Assembly: GCA_933228675.1 (NCBI GenBank)
Contig: OW121742.1
Coordinates: forward strand, 33,262,534-33,326,533
Reading direction: 5' to 3'
DNA length: 64,000 nucleotides
Source of the DNA: Stomorhina lunata
Lineage: Eukaryota > Arthropoda > Insecta > Diptera > Rhiniidae
Part shown: one piece after another, positions 36,001 to 46,000 of the stretch
Numbering within the stretch: the stretch's first letter is position 1
Layout of the letters: every line of letters begins with the position of its first letter
Notes under the pieces: model-generated
Seen by the model: only the letters and a program-made list of their open reading frames with translations
Databases searched by the model: none
What the model was told of the DNA's origin: nothing
Position numbers and translations under genes: made by a program

Positions 36001-37041
36001 GGTCGCAATTCTAAAGATAATTTGATGAAATTTGGCACAGATCATTTTTTTTGATAATAGGACCATGGCTATTGAAATTCATCAAAATCGGTCTATTATT
36101 TATAGGTCCCGGAATTCCCACAAATATCAATATTTCACAAAATTTACAACAAATACTGCTCATGTAAACTAAAATCACTGTAAAAACTTTCGTTGAAATC
36201 GGTCCACATTTGACAATAGCTCCCATACAAACTCTTCTGTTAAAACGCACTAAATGAGACAAAAATCACTAAAAGGCTTGTAAGTCTGAAGATAATGAGA
36301 ATTTTAAGTTTATTTTTGCATACATAATTAATGTAACAACTGTAATCAATTTGCTAAATTTGTATAATGGCAAAATTTAGCAAATATTTGTCTTTATACA
36401 GGAAAAAGAACACCTTTGACCTTAGTGGTGAAGGGTATCGTATGGTCGGGCTAGACCGACTATGGCACTTTCTTACTTGTTTTTCCTAGATCTTGTGCCG
36501 CAGAATTTTGTTGTTATTTATTTATTTTTTTTTTTTTATTTTATTTACAGAAAATAATGAAAAAGTCTACGGCTTATTGAAGGAGTCAATTGATAAAGTA
36601 GAGGATCATAAAGCAGCCTTATTGCGTAAATTGGATTTGCAAGAACGTAGAAAACGCCTTGTCTACTCACGTTTAGAATATCAAAAAATTGTAGATGCCA
36701 TAGATAATGTTTTGCATTTTGCCGAGGAGGATATGGTAGCTCATCCAGCCAGAGAATGGCTAGTATCCAATGACTTTTGCATGGCTGATATATGTTTCGG
36801 CTTGTTGCTATTGCGTTTATATCAATTGGGTTTTGAAAACTACTATTGGTCGTATGGAAAGCTGCCACGTGTCGAGAGTTATTTTCTACGTTTCCGAAAA
36901 CGTTCATCTTATGAAAAACTTATGCCCACTAATTTTGAGATATTAAAAGATATGTGGCAAATGACACCATCCAATTATATAATAGGAGCCGGTGCTGGTG
37001 TTTTGAGTATGGCAGTATTTGCTGCCATTGCACATAAGTAA
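30019..37041 (+). CDS. Gdap1: GDAP1, mitochondrial outer-membrane GST-like protein
   Basis: Four exons (30019-30147, 34542-34734, 34802-34984, 36551-37041) join in frame to 331 residues (human 358). The N-terminal thioredoxin-like GST domain runs from about residue 30 ([12 protein letters not shown], then [19 protein letters not shown] and the [11 protein letters not shown] turn). The GST C-terminal domain with its GDAP1-specific helical insertion is largely in exon 4 ([35 protein letters not shown]). A C-terminal anchor [20 protein letters not shown] followed by a basic tail fits tail-anchored insertion in the outer mitochondrial membrane. GDAP1 affects mitochondrial fission and redox state; human mutations cause Charcot-Marie-Tooth disease. 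Intron 1 (4.4 kb) and intron 3 (1.6 kb) are full of repeats. It is convergent with FITM. Confidence 0.94.
30821..32822. mobile_element. Inverted-repeat element (MITE D) split by a retrotransposon
   Basis: Left arm 30822-30859 (CCATGATAAAAAAAATTAAA, then AGATATAACCGTTCT) is inverted at 32785-32821 (GAGAACGGTTATATCTTACT, then TTTATCATGG). Removing the retrotransposon at 30860-32360 and one target copy leaves an element of about 490 bp with 38-bp terminal inverted repeats. It lies in GDAP1 intron 1. Confidence 0.7.
30860..32360 (-). mobile_element. 5'-truncated RTE-like retrotransposon with 12-bp target duplication
   Basis: TATAACCGTTCT occurs at 30848-30859 and 32361-32372, directly bounding the insert. 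On the minus strand the insert reads as a reverse transcriptase: [20 protein letters not shown] near 32160, a [20 protein letters not shown] block near 31750, [20 protein letters not shown] near 31640, and a C-terminal [13 protein letters not shown] [13 protein letters not shown] stretch near 31000. The YADD region between about 31550 and 31600 is deleted and frames shift. The 3' end shows TAAGTAAGTA before the target copy. Confidence 0.85.
32900..33770. repeat. Tandem array of about 123-154 bp monomers with a 262-bp dimer
   Basis: The landmark TATCTGCCTTGGACCCC (with variants) starts at 33063, 33202, 33325, 33464 and 33618; an earlier degenerate unit is near 32925. Each monomer also has TTTTCA, CTCAATGTATAAG and AATTCTTAACA. 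Units 33028-33289 and 33290-33551 are near-identical 262-bp dimers, so a dimer was recently duplicated within an older array. Located in GDAP1 intron 1. Confidence 0.85.
34309..34353. repeat. Perfect hairpin, 21-bp arms, 3-nt loop
   Basis: The left arm is 34309-34329 (starts AATATGGGCATTTTAAGGTG) and the right arm 34333-34353 is its exact reverse complement, with TAT between. It lies 190 bp before exon 2 of GDAP1. Confidence 0.85.
35380..35560 (+). mobile_element. Decayed RNase H fragment of a non-LTR retrotransposon
   Basis: The plus strand gives [10 protein letters not shown] and, in another frame, [12 protein letters not shown], both RNase H landmarks, with stops between. It lies in GDAP1 intron 3. 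Flanking sequence (35050-35370) is probably part of the same relic but I cannot assign it. Confidence 0.5.
35881..36483 (+). repeat. Dispersed repeat family A, most complete copy
   Basis: It runs from CTTTCACCACCATAGGTATA through CAGTCCGTCCGTCCGCCTGG, AATTTGGCACAGATCATTTT and AAATCGGTCCACATTTGAC, to GGTGAAGGGTATCGTATGGT, CGGGCTAGACCGACTATGG and CTTACTTGTTT. It lies in GDAP1 intron 3 and ends just 67 bp before exon 4. Confidence 0.85.
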
Positions 37042-37422
37042 CAGAAATTACAAAGCCTAAAAAACAACAATTAAATAAAAACACAAATACACTTTTCTGT
37101 TAATAATTAAAACCAAACTTTAGACAATTATTTTAAATAAAAACTACAATTTGCAAATTAAAAAATAAAACGAAATAAATTAATTGTAATGATACCGTCT
37201 ACAAAACAAAATTACACTAAGAGCACATTAACTTAATCATAGCACAAATAAATTAACGTAAAATAATAAAACATAAAATTCCTCACTGCATCTTTTCACA
37301 ATTCACCAAATAAAAAAGTTGTGGGGGAAACACTTATTTGGTAGAAAAATTAACACCTTAAACTTTATTACCCAATACATAATAACTTCATAACCGTCTT
37401 TAGTAAACGCAATCCTTGCGAT

Positions 37423-39684
37423 CTATCTGTCGTTACCATTACTTGAATTGGTAATTTGAGTATTGGCTGCTTTGGGACTAGTATAAATTGGCATACCCAT
37501 AAATTTAGGTATTTGTGCTTGGTTGTTGCCACCACCACTTGGAGGACTTCTAAAGCCACCGCTTGGCGAGGGCAAATTCGATGTAGGTGAGGTCATACTA
37601 TTTTGTCGCTTCCACACAAATGCATCTTTGTTCTCTTTTTGATAGAAAAAAGAACCACTACCCGCTGGATCGGGTAATACAGCCGGGGAACGATACCAAA
37701 ATCGATAAGTAAAATACCAGGTGAAAATCGCAATAATACCACTGATAAACTTTTCAATCATACGATGATAGTACAACATGGTACCAACCAACATTACATC
37801 CCACAACAATTGCAAGGCAGCCATACCAATAAAAAGTGTACGAATTATTGGTGTCAAACGTTCGTAAAGAAATTTCAGATTACGCATTTGTTCGTCATTT
37901 AGATTTCGTAGGGGATTGGTGCTCGATGTTTCGGATATAGAGCGATCGTGTAGCTCGTTGCGCAGATGTTCTTTGATTGTTTCCCATTTAATAATAGGTC
38001 TAGCCTCCTCGATTAATACCAGACTAGAGTGTATTAGGATGAAAGCATGACCGGATATATCGAAACCACTCCACAGGTAACCAGCACGAAGACAACTTGA
38101 TTTGGTGGAAAATCCTAAAATAAGATAAATTAATAATAAGAAATTGAAGAAAAAAAAAACAAATTTATATATCAATTAACATATTATGCTAAAATCTCGC
38201 GAATCGGAAGAGAGTTTGATGCTAGAAGGTAAAAAAATACTATCGGAAAAATGGTATTGTGTCAAACAAACTAATTTTTTGGAAGCAAAGCTGTTGGTAT
38301 CTCTCTTTTCAAAACTTATTCCGTTATAGGTCGGTAACAGCTTATCTTAATATAGGGGTTTTCAGTAAGATATAATTTATTAACGAGTAAGAAAGTGCTA
38401 TAGTCGGTCAAGCCCGACCATACGATACCCTTCACCATTAATGTCAAAGTTGTTATTTTTCCTGTATTAAGAAATATTTGAAATTTTTTGCCATCATACA
38501 AACATTTTCTCAAAACGTATGTATTTAAACTGTTTCCTTCATTTGGACTTATATAAGAGCTAGGGTCAAATGTGGACCGATTATCTCGAAATTTTGCAAA
38601 TTGATTACAGTTTTCACAAAAATTATGTATTATGTTTTAGTAATTTTTTACCAAAAAAAGTGCGTTTTGACAGAAGAGTTTGTATGGGAGCTATGGTCAA
38701 ATGTGGATGTGAATGTATGTCATAAATAGCACATTCATTATTGACCTTTAAAGCTTGAAGAGAGTCTGGCTACAGACCAATGACTTCAAATAACCTTACA
38801 AGTAGTCTAATGATGTTAAATCACATTGAAGACCATTTAATATCACAATTCCTTGTAATAATCGAGTCTAGAAACCTTTCTCGTAATAATTCGGTTGTTG
38901 CGCGTGCTTTGTGACTCGTCAAGATAAACTTCTTCCAATTGTGTCCATAAAAAGTTCGATCTATAGATCCATTGAAAGCTACGGAAGAATTACAATGGAG
39001 CTATTGGACCTCCGTGTGAATGTGCCAATTGGTACCACTTTTTAATCTAATCATTCTCCCTATAAGCATTTTTAAATGGGAATTACTTTTCCACATTCTA
39101 ACAAATATAACACTGGAACGACAATACTGAGCTCAACGTTTGCTTTTTATTGTATTATAACTTATAAATACGAACTTACCTTTAGAGGTACATTTTCCAT
39201 ATGAAGTCTCAATGACATTAAACAATTTCGTCCAGAAGAACCAAAAGAATGTGGCTATGACAATACGTGGAACATGATGACGCAATAATTTCTTCATATC
39301 ACCACAGCACAATGTATACGAAGTCATCACCGCAAATGGTACCGTAAACAGCAAAGTCCAGCCCCAACCGATCTTTACGAAATACACATTGAAGAGATTG
39401 TCCGAACGAGCAAAGTAGGTCTTGGGAAAAGGTATAAAATCTCCAATTAACGATATTAGAAACAAACTGCCCAAATAGAGAGCCACCTTAAGATTAGTAT
39501 CAAAGAATATGGTCTTTTTACAAATATGCATGACCATCATAACCATGATTTCTCTAATACTGGTGGGAGGAGCTGTGGGACGAGTACCTTTTGCTTCCCC
39601 TCTAGAAATATCGGGACCCCCACGAAAGTTCATTTGGGGCCCCGTATAAAGATTGGGACGTATGGGTTTCCTCTTAGTGGCCAT
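37423..39684 (-). CDS. Fitm: FIT family ER protein (FITM2 homologue)
   Basis: Two exons (39684-39180 and 38114-37423) join in frame to 398 residues. Several hydrophobic segments fit the family's six membrane spans (VALYLGSLFLISLIGDFIPF, WTLLFTVPFAVMTSYTLCC, VIATFFWFFWTKLF and others). The two expected active-site histidines are visible in FDISGHAFILIHSS and MLYYHRMIEKF. A long Ser/Gly/Asn/Pro-rich tail ends the protein. FIT proteins act at the ER as lipid diphosphatases and are needed for lipid-droplet budding. Fly FIT (CG10671) lies next to CG10672-10674 by number, which agrees with the DHRS4-like, Prpk and Asterix neighbours here. The single 1.07-kb intron holds a family A repeat. A reading frame that runs past 38114 into the intron is not real coding. 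Confidence 0.93.
38392..38715 (-). repeat. Dispersed repeat family A, 3' half, in the FITM intron
   Basis: In minus orientation: ACGAGTAAGAAAGTGCTATA, GTCGGTCAAGCCCGACCATA, CGATACCCTTCACC, later AGCTAGGGTCAAATGTGGAC and GGGAGCTATGGTCAAATGTG. The following 38716-39170 is AT-moderate intron sequence with no recognised element. Confidence 0.8.
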
Positions 39685-41115
39685 TTTATCTTTGTATGTG
39701 GTATTTTAAAACCTTTACTACTGCTTTTGCGTTGATCTTTATAGCACAAAGTGAAAGTGTCAAATTGGGAAAAATATTTTCAGTCAAAGTTCAACTGGTT
39801 TCTCAGCTTAAAATACACGTAGTTTATATTTTCTTTGGTCTTTGATAATTTTAACTATTTGCTTAATAACTGCTGGTTTATTAACACTTTGATTAAATTT
39901 GTCTTTCTTTAATAGTTTTCGTTGTATTTTCTTTAATAATTTGTTGATAATTTAATAAATTATTCGTAAAACAAATTCCATGCTGAAGTAAAAAATAGAA
40001 AAATCACTTCACCTGCAATTTAACATTTTTCTATTTTGGTTTATTTTGGGAATTTCCTATGTCAATGTAAATGGGAAATTTATGACATTTAATAATTAAA
40101 CGGAGAACATTATTACCAAAAACGAAACATTATTACCGGCTGTTGTAAATAGGATAATACAGTTCATTTTGTTTTTTAAAGAAATTTTGTTTATTTTGGA
40201 AAAAGTTGATACGGCAGCTCTGCAAGTTGGAATAATATTAGAGAAACAAGATGATAAATAAAAAAGGCAAAAATATAAAGAAAAACTGAAACTTGCAAAA
40301 AGAGAAAAATTGTTTTTTCAATAAACCTTTTATTAAAATTCAGTTTAAAAAATAATTAATTACAAAGAATTTAATAAAAAACATATAAATAAAAAGGTGT
40401 TTAAATAAATTGATTAAAAAAAGGTAATATATTTGCAATTAACCAAATTTTTGCGAAAGATTTCTTGTAAAAACGGAGTGAAAAGTTACCAATCAACCTA
40501 CGCAATTAACAAAAAGGGTTTTATCAATAATGGACTGCTATAAAGTTTTACATTAGCCATTTTTTGATAAAAAAGAAACAACCCAAAGTACATACTTTTA
40601 AATATTTAAAGCAAATAAAAGAATTGAATACGTGTATTAGAAATGTTTTGGAAAACAAAGAGACTTTTTCGCCAAAGTCTGATCTGATTGTATTATCAGG
40701 GTGTGTGTGACTGTAGTTGTGCGATAGTGGAGAGTCATAGTGTCAACAAAATGCAAACATTTCTTTTAGATTTAAATGATTTGTTTCTAGTTAAAATAAC
40801 AGCAAAATAATGTATTTTAATTATATTGTATAACAATGTTAATTTGCATATCCTATATGTTTTTGTATTTATAAATTTTCAAGTCTACTCTAATCTAATT
40901 TACATGAAGAAATTGCATTTTGTTATATGCAATACCCTACCTTAAATTTGAGAGTATTATAGGATTGAGATAATGCATGTAACTTTTAAGTAACTACACT
41001 TTAGTTAAAAAAGGACATTAGCAAATCTATAATATCGTGATTAGGCTTATATTTTTACTGGGGGCATTAGCATTCTTAACATTGTTCTGTAATAATTAAA
41101 GATAAACAAAACCAT
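39685..41115. other. Intergenic between FITM and the repeats upstream of RhoGAP68F
   Basis: AT-rich. The first 100-200 bp are likely the FITM promoter and 5' UTR. I recognise no gene or repeat in the remainder. A non-coding first exon of RhoGAP68F could lie between here and 43003. Confidence 0.4.
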
Positions 41116-41117
41116 TA

Positions 41118-41271
41118 GCCCATTTTACAATCCGTTGCAAATAGCCAAACATCGTAGTATTTGCAAAACAGTATGAGAATAAAATATTGTCCATAAAAAA
41201 AGGTTTCATTTGCTACAACGATTTGCAAATGCTACGATGCTAGACTAATTGCAACGAATTGTGAATTGGGC
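41118..41271. mobile_element. MITE E, 154 bp, TA target duplication
   Basis: Ends GCCCATTTTACAATCCGTTG and the inverse of GCCCAATTCACAATTCGTTG form imperfect inverted repeats of about 50 bp that also share CATCGTAG.ATTTGCAAA. TA flanks both sides (41116-41117, 41272-41273). Non-coding; Tc1/mariner-like by target choice. Confidence 0.85.
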
Positions 41272-41279
41272 TATTCTTC

Positions 41280-42130
41280 TTCTGTTATCCTTGACTCCCA
41301 GTGGAGCATAGGGCCTCAACCATCCTATTATATCGAACTCTATTGCGAGATCTTAAGCATACGTCATTCCATGAATACTTTGCTGCTTGCAACTCCGCAT
41401 CAAAACCCCTTCTCCACGTGCACCAACACGATACACGCTACAGTGTGGATTATAACGAAGCGCTTGTCGAGCAATTCTGGCATTTAGCCTTCGAAGTGTG
41501 TGGTCTATCCACCGCCATTTCCGTTGACATACCTCTATAGGAAAAGGGATTTGGTTTGTAGCGTTTACTAGAAATTGATTTCAATTCATATATTTTGTAC
41601 GCGCTTATCGATGGCATTTGTGCGTTTCCAAGTTTCGCAACCGAAATACATGATGGACTTGACATTCGTGTTATATATTCGTAACTTAGTTGTTGTTGAT
41701 ATATGCCGAGATTTCCAAATAGCTCGGAGAATTCCGAATGCCTTATTAATACGCTATTCAATATCTTTGTCTTTATCAACTATTGTAGATACCAATTGTA
41801 TGTCGACGGGTTTGCGCCAAAGCCTCCAGGCATAATCTTTTTCTTGGAAATATTGATTTCCAGCCCAGCTCCCCGATATTCAACAGTGATAGCGTTAGTA
41901 TTTTCTTGAAGGTTGTCTGAGCTTTGGCTTAGAAAACATACGTCATCATCTTATTCCAAGCCCTCGAGTTGTTTAAAGGGTGTCCATTGGATACCGGGTC
42001 TACTATTCAGTACCTTGCGCATTATATTGTCGATGACAAGGATAAAAAGTATAGGTGGCAAGATACATTCTTGTCTTAATACAGTAGTAACTTCGAAGGT
42101 ATTAGACAATAGCGAACAGAGCTGGATAAG
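41280..42130 (-). mobile_element. Non-LTR retrotransposon reverse-transcriptase relic
   Basis: On the minus strand, broken frames give DDDVCFLSQSSDNLQENT (the remains of the YADD box), AGLEINISKKKIMPGG, then INKAFGILRAIWKSRHIST, KLRIYNTNVKSIMYFGCETW. This is the last third of an RTE/Jockey-like reverse transcriptase. Multiple stops and shifts make it inactive. Confidence 0.75.
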
Positions 42131-42261
42131 TAGACGTATAACTTAAAATCCGACACAATAAGTTTAACTTATACTCAGAAACATTTAGACGAAGCAAGCA
42201 AATATCATATTAATAGCTCCACAGGTTGAACAATTCGGATCGCTTAAACTAACAACTGAAG

Positions 42262-42320
42262 AAAGGTATATAATATTCGGTGTAGCCGACCATATCTTAC
42301 TTGTTTGTCTTACTTCGCAA
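42262..42320. repeat. Family A-like terminal fragment
   Basis: TATAATATTCGGTGTAGCCG followed by ACCATATCTTACTTGTTTG resembles the right end of family A. Only the end is present. Confidence 0.45.
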
Positions 42321-42443
42321 ACAAAATAACAATTTTCTTGTGCCATACTTATTGGCAAATGTCTGTGATCTTTGGCTGTTGGATTAACTGACGTCATAAA
42401 TTATTAAGCGTTTGATTTTTTTTTACAGTTGCAAATACATACG

Positions 42444-42451
42444 TATCGATA
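42444..42451. promoter_or_regulatory. DRE (DREF-site) candidate upstream of RhoGAP68F
   Basis: TATCGATA is the exact palindromic core bound by DREF, a common promoter element of Drosophila housekeeping genes. It lies about 560 bp before the 5'-UTR splice acceptor at 43003. One perfect 8-mer can also occur by chance. Confidence 0.35.
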
Positions 42452-42507
42452 ATCATAAACAAATTAAAGCGAATTTGAATAATTAGAATTGTTGAAACTA
42501 ATATGAA

Positions 42508-42541
42508 TGTGTGTGTGTATGTGTATGTATGTATGTATGTT
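42508..42541. repeat. GT/GTAT microsatellite
   Basis: A GTGTGTGTGT run passes into TATGTATGTATGTATG units. Confidence 0.9.
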
Positions 42542-42586
42542 GAAGCTAAAGTAGAAGTAGACGAACTTTTTAATATAAGACTATTA

Positions 42587-42638
42587 ATAACCGCTATCTA
42601 TCCATATTAAAATTTTAATATGCATAGATAGCGGTTAT
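42587..42638. repeat. 52-bp near-perfect palindrome without loop
   Basis: The arms 42587-42612 and 42613-42638 are reverse complements with one mismatch (CCATATT against GCATATT). The left arm begins ATAACCGCTATCTATCC. It lies between the DRE candidate and the RhoGAP68F 5'-UTR acceptor. Confidence 0.85.
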
Positions 42639-43043
42639 AGACATTCCCCTTTAACTGTCATTATATCGATTTATAAAAATATTAATATGTAAATTAAAGT
42701 GAGTCAATTTGTATGGAGCTAAAAAAATACCGATCATGCTGTTTGGAGAAGGTTTGCTTAAGAAGCCAAGGCTCTTAAATCAACATCGATCTTCCCATTT
42801 TTAACTTGATAATTATATTTTATAGTTTGTAGTTTTTTCCTGTAAATTTAATTGAGTATATAAAAAAAACAACAAAAAATGTAAATCTCGATTTGAATAT
42901 AAGACCCGTCTGATCATGTAATCCACTCTAATGTACATAACAGACTCTAGTTTACATATGCATCTTTTCATAAACAAGATTAAATATATTATTTCTTTTA
43001 CAGCCTATAGGATTGATTATACATATATCAGGCTTGGTTAAAT

Positions 43044-46000
43044 ATGGATCACAGAAATATGAATATATCACGTTTTCCAGGTAAATGTTATGTTTATACA
43101 TTTATTTTTATATTTTATATAATAATGTATAAAAAAACGTTTGCATGTTCATGAACCATATTATCTACTTCAAGCTATTTTCATGCAAAACTCAGAATTA
43201 GTGATATAAATTTTATTTACAATCCGATATTTGACGAAAATCGATCGATTTCAGATATATTTTTGAGATAATTTTACCTATTTCCACAAATAAATTATAA
43301 CCAAATGATAGATATTAATCAAAAAGATTGATGCCGAAATTTGAATTTTTTTGGGGCAAAAAAATAAAAATTTCTGATATAAAAATTTTTTATAAAAAAT
43401 TTTCGATATAAAAATTTTTGATATAAAATTTTTTTCGATATATTTTTGATAAAAAAGTTTTGATATAAAAATTTTTTATAAAAAAAAAAAATTCTTAAAA
43501 TTTTTTAAATTTTCAAAAAAAAAACAGAAACCATAAATAAAAAAAATAAAAATTATCTTACAAATATATCTGAAATCGATCTATTGGAAAATGATCGATT
43601 CCCATCACATACCCGAATATCATTTTTTATAACTCTATAAAAATTTTACTTTATAATCAGTAATTTTCTTTATTAGAATAATTTATTTAAGGACAAAAAT
43701 TTTACAGCTTTTAGTTTAATTTAGAGAAATAAAAATCTTTCGAAAAAAATGTTTCGCTAAAATTTGTTATTTTTGCGTATTATACATAAAATCACTACTA
43801 ATAGATGGATTTTTATAAAGTATATAAGGTTTTTATTATATGGAATATTCGTAATTTTACGATTATCATTTTCGAATTTTAAAAAAAAATAAGTTTTTAA
43901 GATTTTGCAAAAAAGAATGTACATTTCGAATATCTTCAAAATCGTTGATCACACAAAAATCTTATTAGCACGTCTTAAAGGAAAGTTGTTTTTAAACAAT
44001 TACGTATTTTACAATTAAATTTGACAAGTAGTTTTCAAGATATTTTTCTTTTGGAAAAAAATGTTTCGCTTAAAATTTGTTATTTTTACATATTATTAAT
44101 AAAATCACTATAATATATTGATTTTTATAAAATGTATAAGGTTGTTATTATATGGAATATTCGTAGTTTTATGATTGTCGAGTAACAATGTCATTTTCGA
44201 ATTTTAAAAAAAATAAAATTTTGTATATGGATTTTTTATAGAAAATCCATATACAATTTTTTATAAAAAATAAATAAATATAAAATTATTCTATAAAAAA
44301 AAATTCGGTTTAATTTTCTATATAAATTTTTTTTATGAAAATTTTCGATATAAAAATGTTTTATCGAAATTTTTTTGATATAATTTTTTTTTATAAAAAA
44401 TTTTTGACACATTTTTTTTTTTTATCGAAAATTTTCAATACAAAATTTTTTTATAAAAAGTTTTTAATATAAAATTTTTGATTTAAAAATATTTATAAAA
44501 AATTTTGGATATAAAATTATTTATAGAAAATTTTGGTTATTATCATTTTTTATAAAAAATTTTGGATATTAAAATTTTGTATAGAAAATTTTCTATATAA
44601 AATTTTTGATAAATGTTTTATCAAAAATTTTCGATATAAAATTTTTTTATAGAAAATTTTCTAATAAAATTTTTTTATAGAAAATGTTCGATAACAATTT
44701 TTTTTATAGAAAATTTTCGATATAAATTTTTTTTATAGAAAATTTTCGGTATTAAAAATTTTCAATGCAAAATTTTTTGATATAAAAATTGTTTCTTAAA
44801 AAAATTGTTTCTAAAAAAAAATTTTATATGGATTTTCTATAAAAAATTTTATATCGAAACTTTTCGATAACAAAATTTTATATCAAAAATTTTCTTAAAC
44901 AAAATTTATATCTAAAATTTAAAAAAAAAGTTGTATATCTAAAATTTATAAAAAAAAAAATTATATCTAAAATTTATAAAAAAAATTTTCAATATAAATT
45001 TTTTTATAAAAAATTTTCGATATAAAATTTTTGATTTAAAAATTTTTCAAAAATAATTTTTGGATATAAAATTATTTATAGAAAATGTTGGTTATTAACA
45101 TTTTTTATAAAAAATTTTGGATATTTAAATTTTGTATAGAAAATTGTATATATAAAATTTTGCTAAAGAAAATTTTTGATATAAAATTTTTTGTCAAAAA
45201 TTTTCGATATAAAATTTTCAATATAAAATTTTTTTATAGAAGATTTTTGATAAAAAAAAATTTTATAGAAAATTTTCGATATACAATTTTCTATAGAAAA
45301 TTTCTGATATAAAAATTTTTTATAAAAAATTTTCGATATACAAATTTTTGATATAAAATTTTTTTCGATATAAAAATTTTTGATAAAAAAGTTTTGATAT
45401 AAAAATTTTTTATAGAAAATTTTTTATAAAAAAAAAAAAAAATTCTTAAAATTTTTTAAATTTTCAAAAAAAAAAAACAGAAACCATAAAATAAAACATT
45501 TTTGGGTTGAAATTCAAAATTTAAAACTTTTAAGATTTTTGTAAAATTAGGACTTATGACTGGATAAGAGACCTTGCGAATACCCTAATGTAAATTATTT
45601 TTTAGAAAATTATTCTGTAGAAAAATTTCAGTTTTAAGTTTTTAACAAATAAATTTTAGGTGTCAATTTTTAAAGAAAATTTGTAGGATCTTTTAGTGTA
45701 TTTTTTTTTTAAGTAAAGGTTTCTCTATAATTTGTAAACATAAAATTTTTAATAGAAAATTTATATTTTTAATAGAGAATTTTAATTTTTGTAAAAAAAT
45801 GTTGAAATCAAAATTTTTACTTAAAATGGATTTTTTTATCAGATTTATTTTGAACCAAATTTTTCACTTCCATAATTATTGCCATTTCTATTTTAAAGTA
45901 AATGTTGTATTTTTTATTTTAGAATTTAATTTTTGTAACATAATAAAATCTCTTGTAATAATATTAATATTAAACTAAAACTTTTTCTTTACACCAAAAA

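Noticed and set aside
37423..38175. FITM exon 2 extended to an upstream ATG
   Set aside because: The extension past 38114 is the intron; using the acceptor at 38115-38116 joins exon 1 in phase and restores the family sequence.
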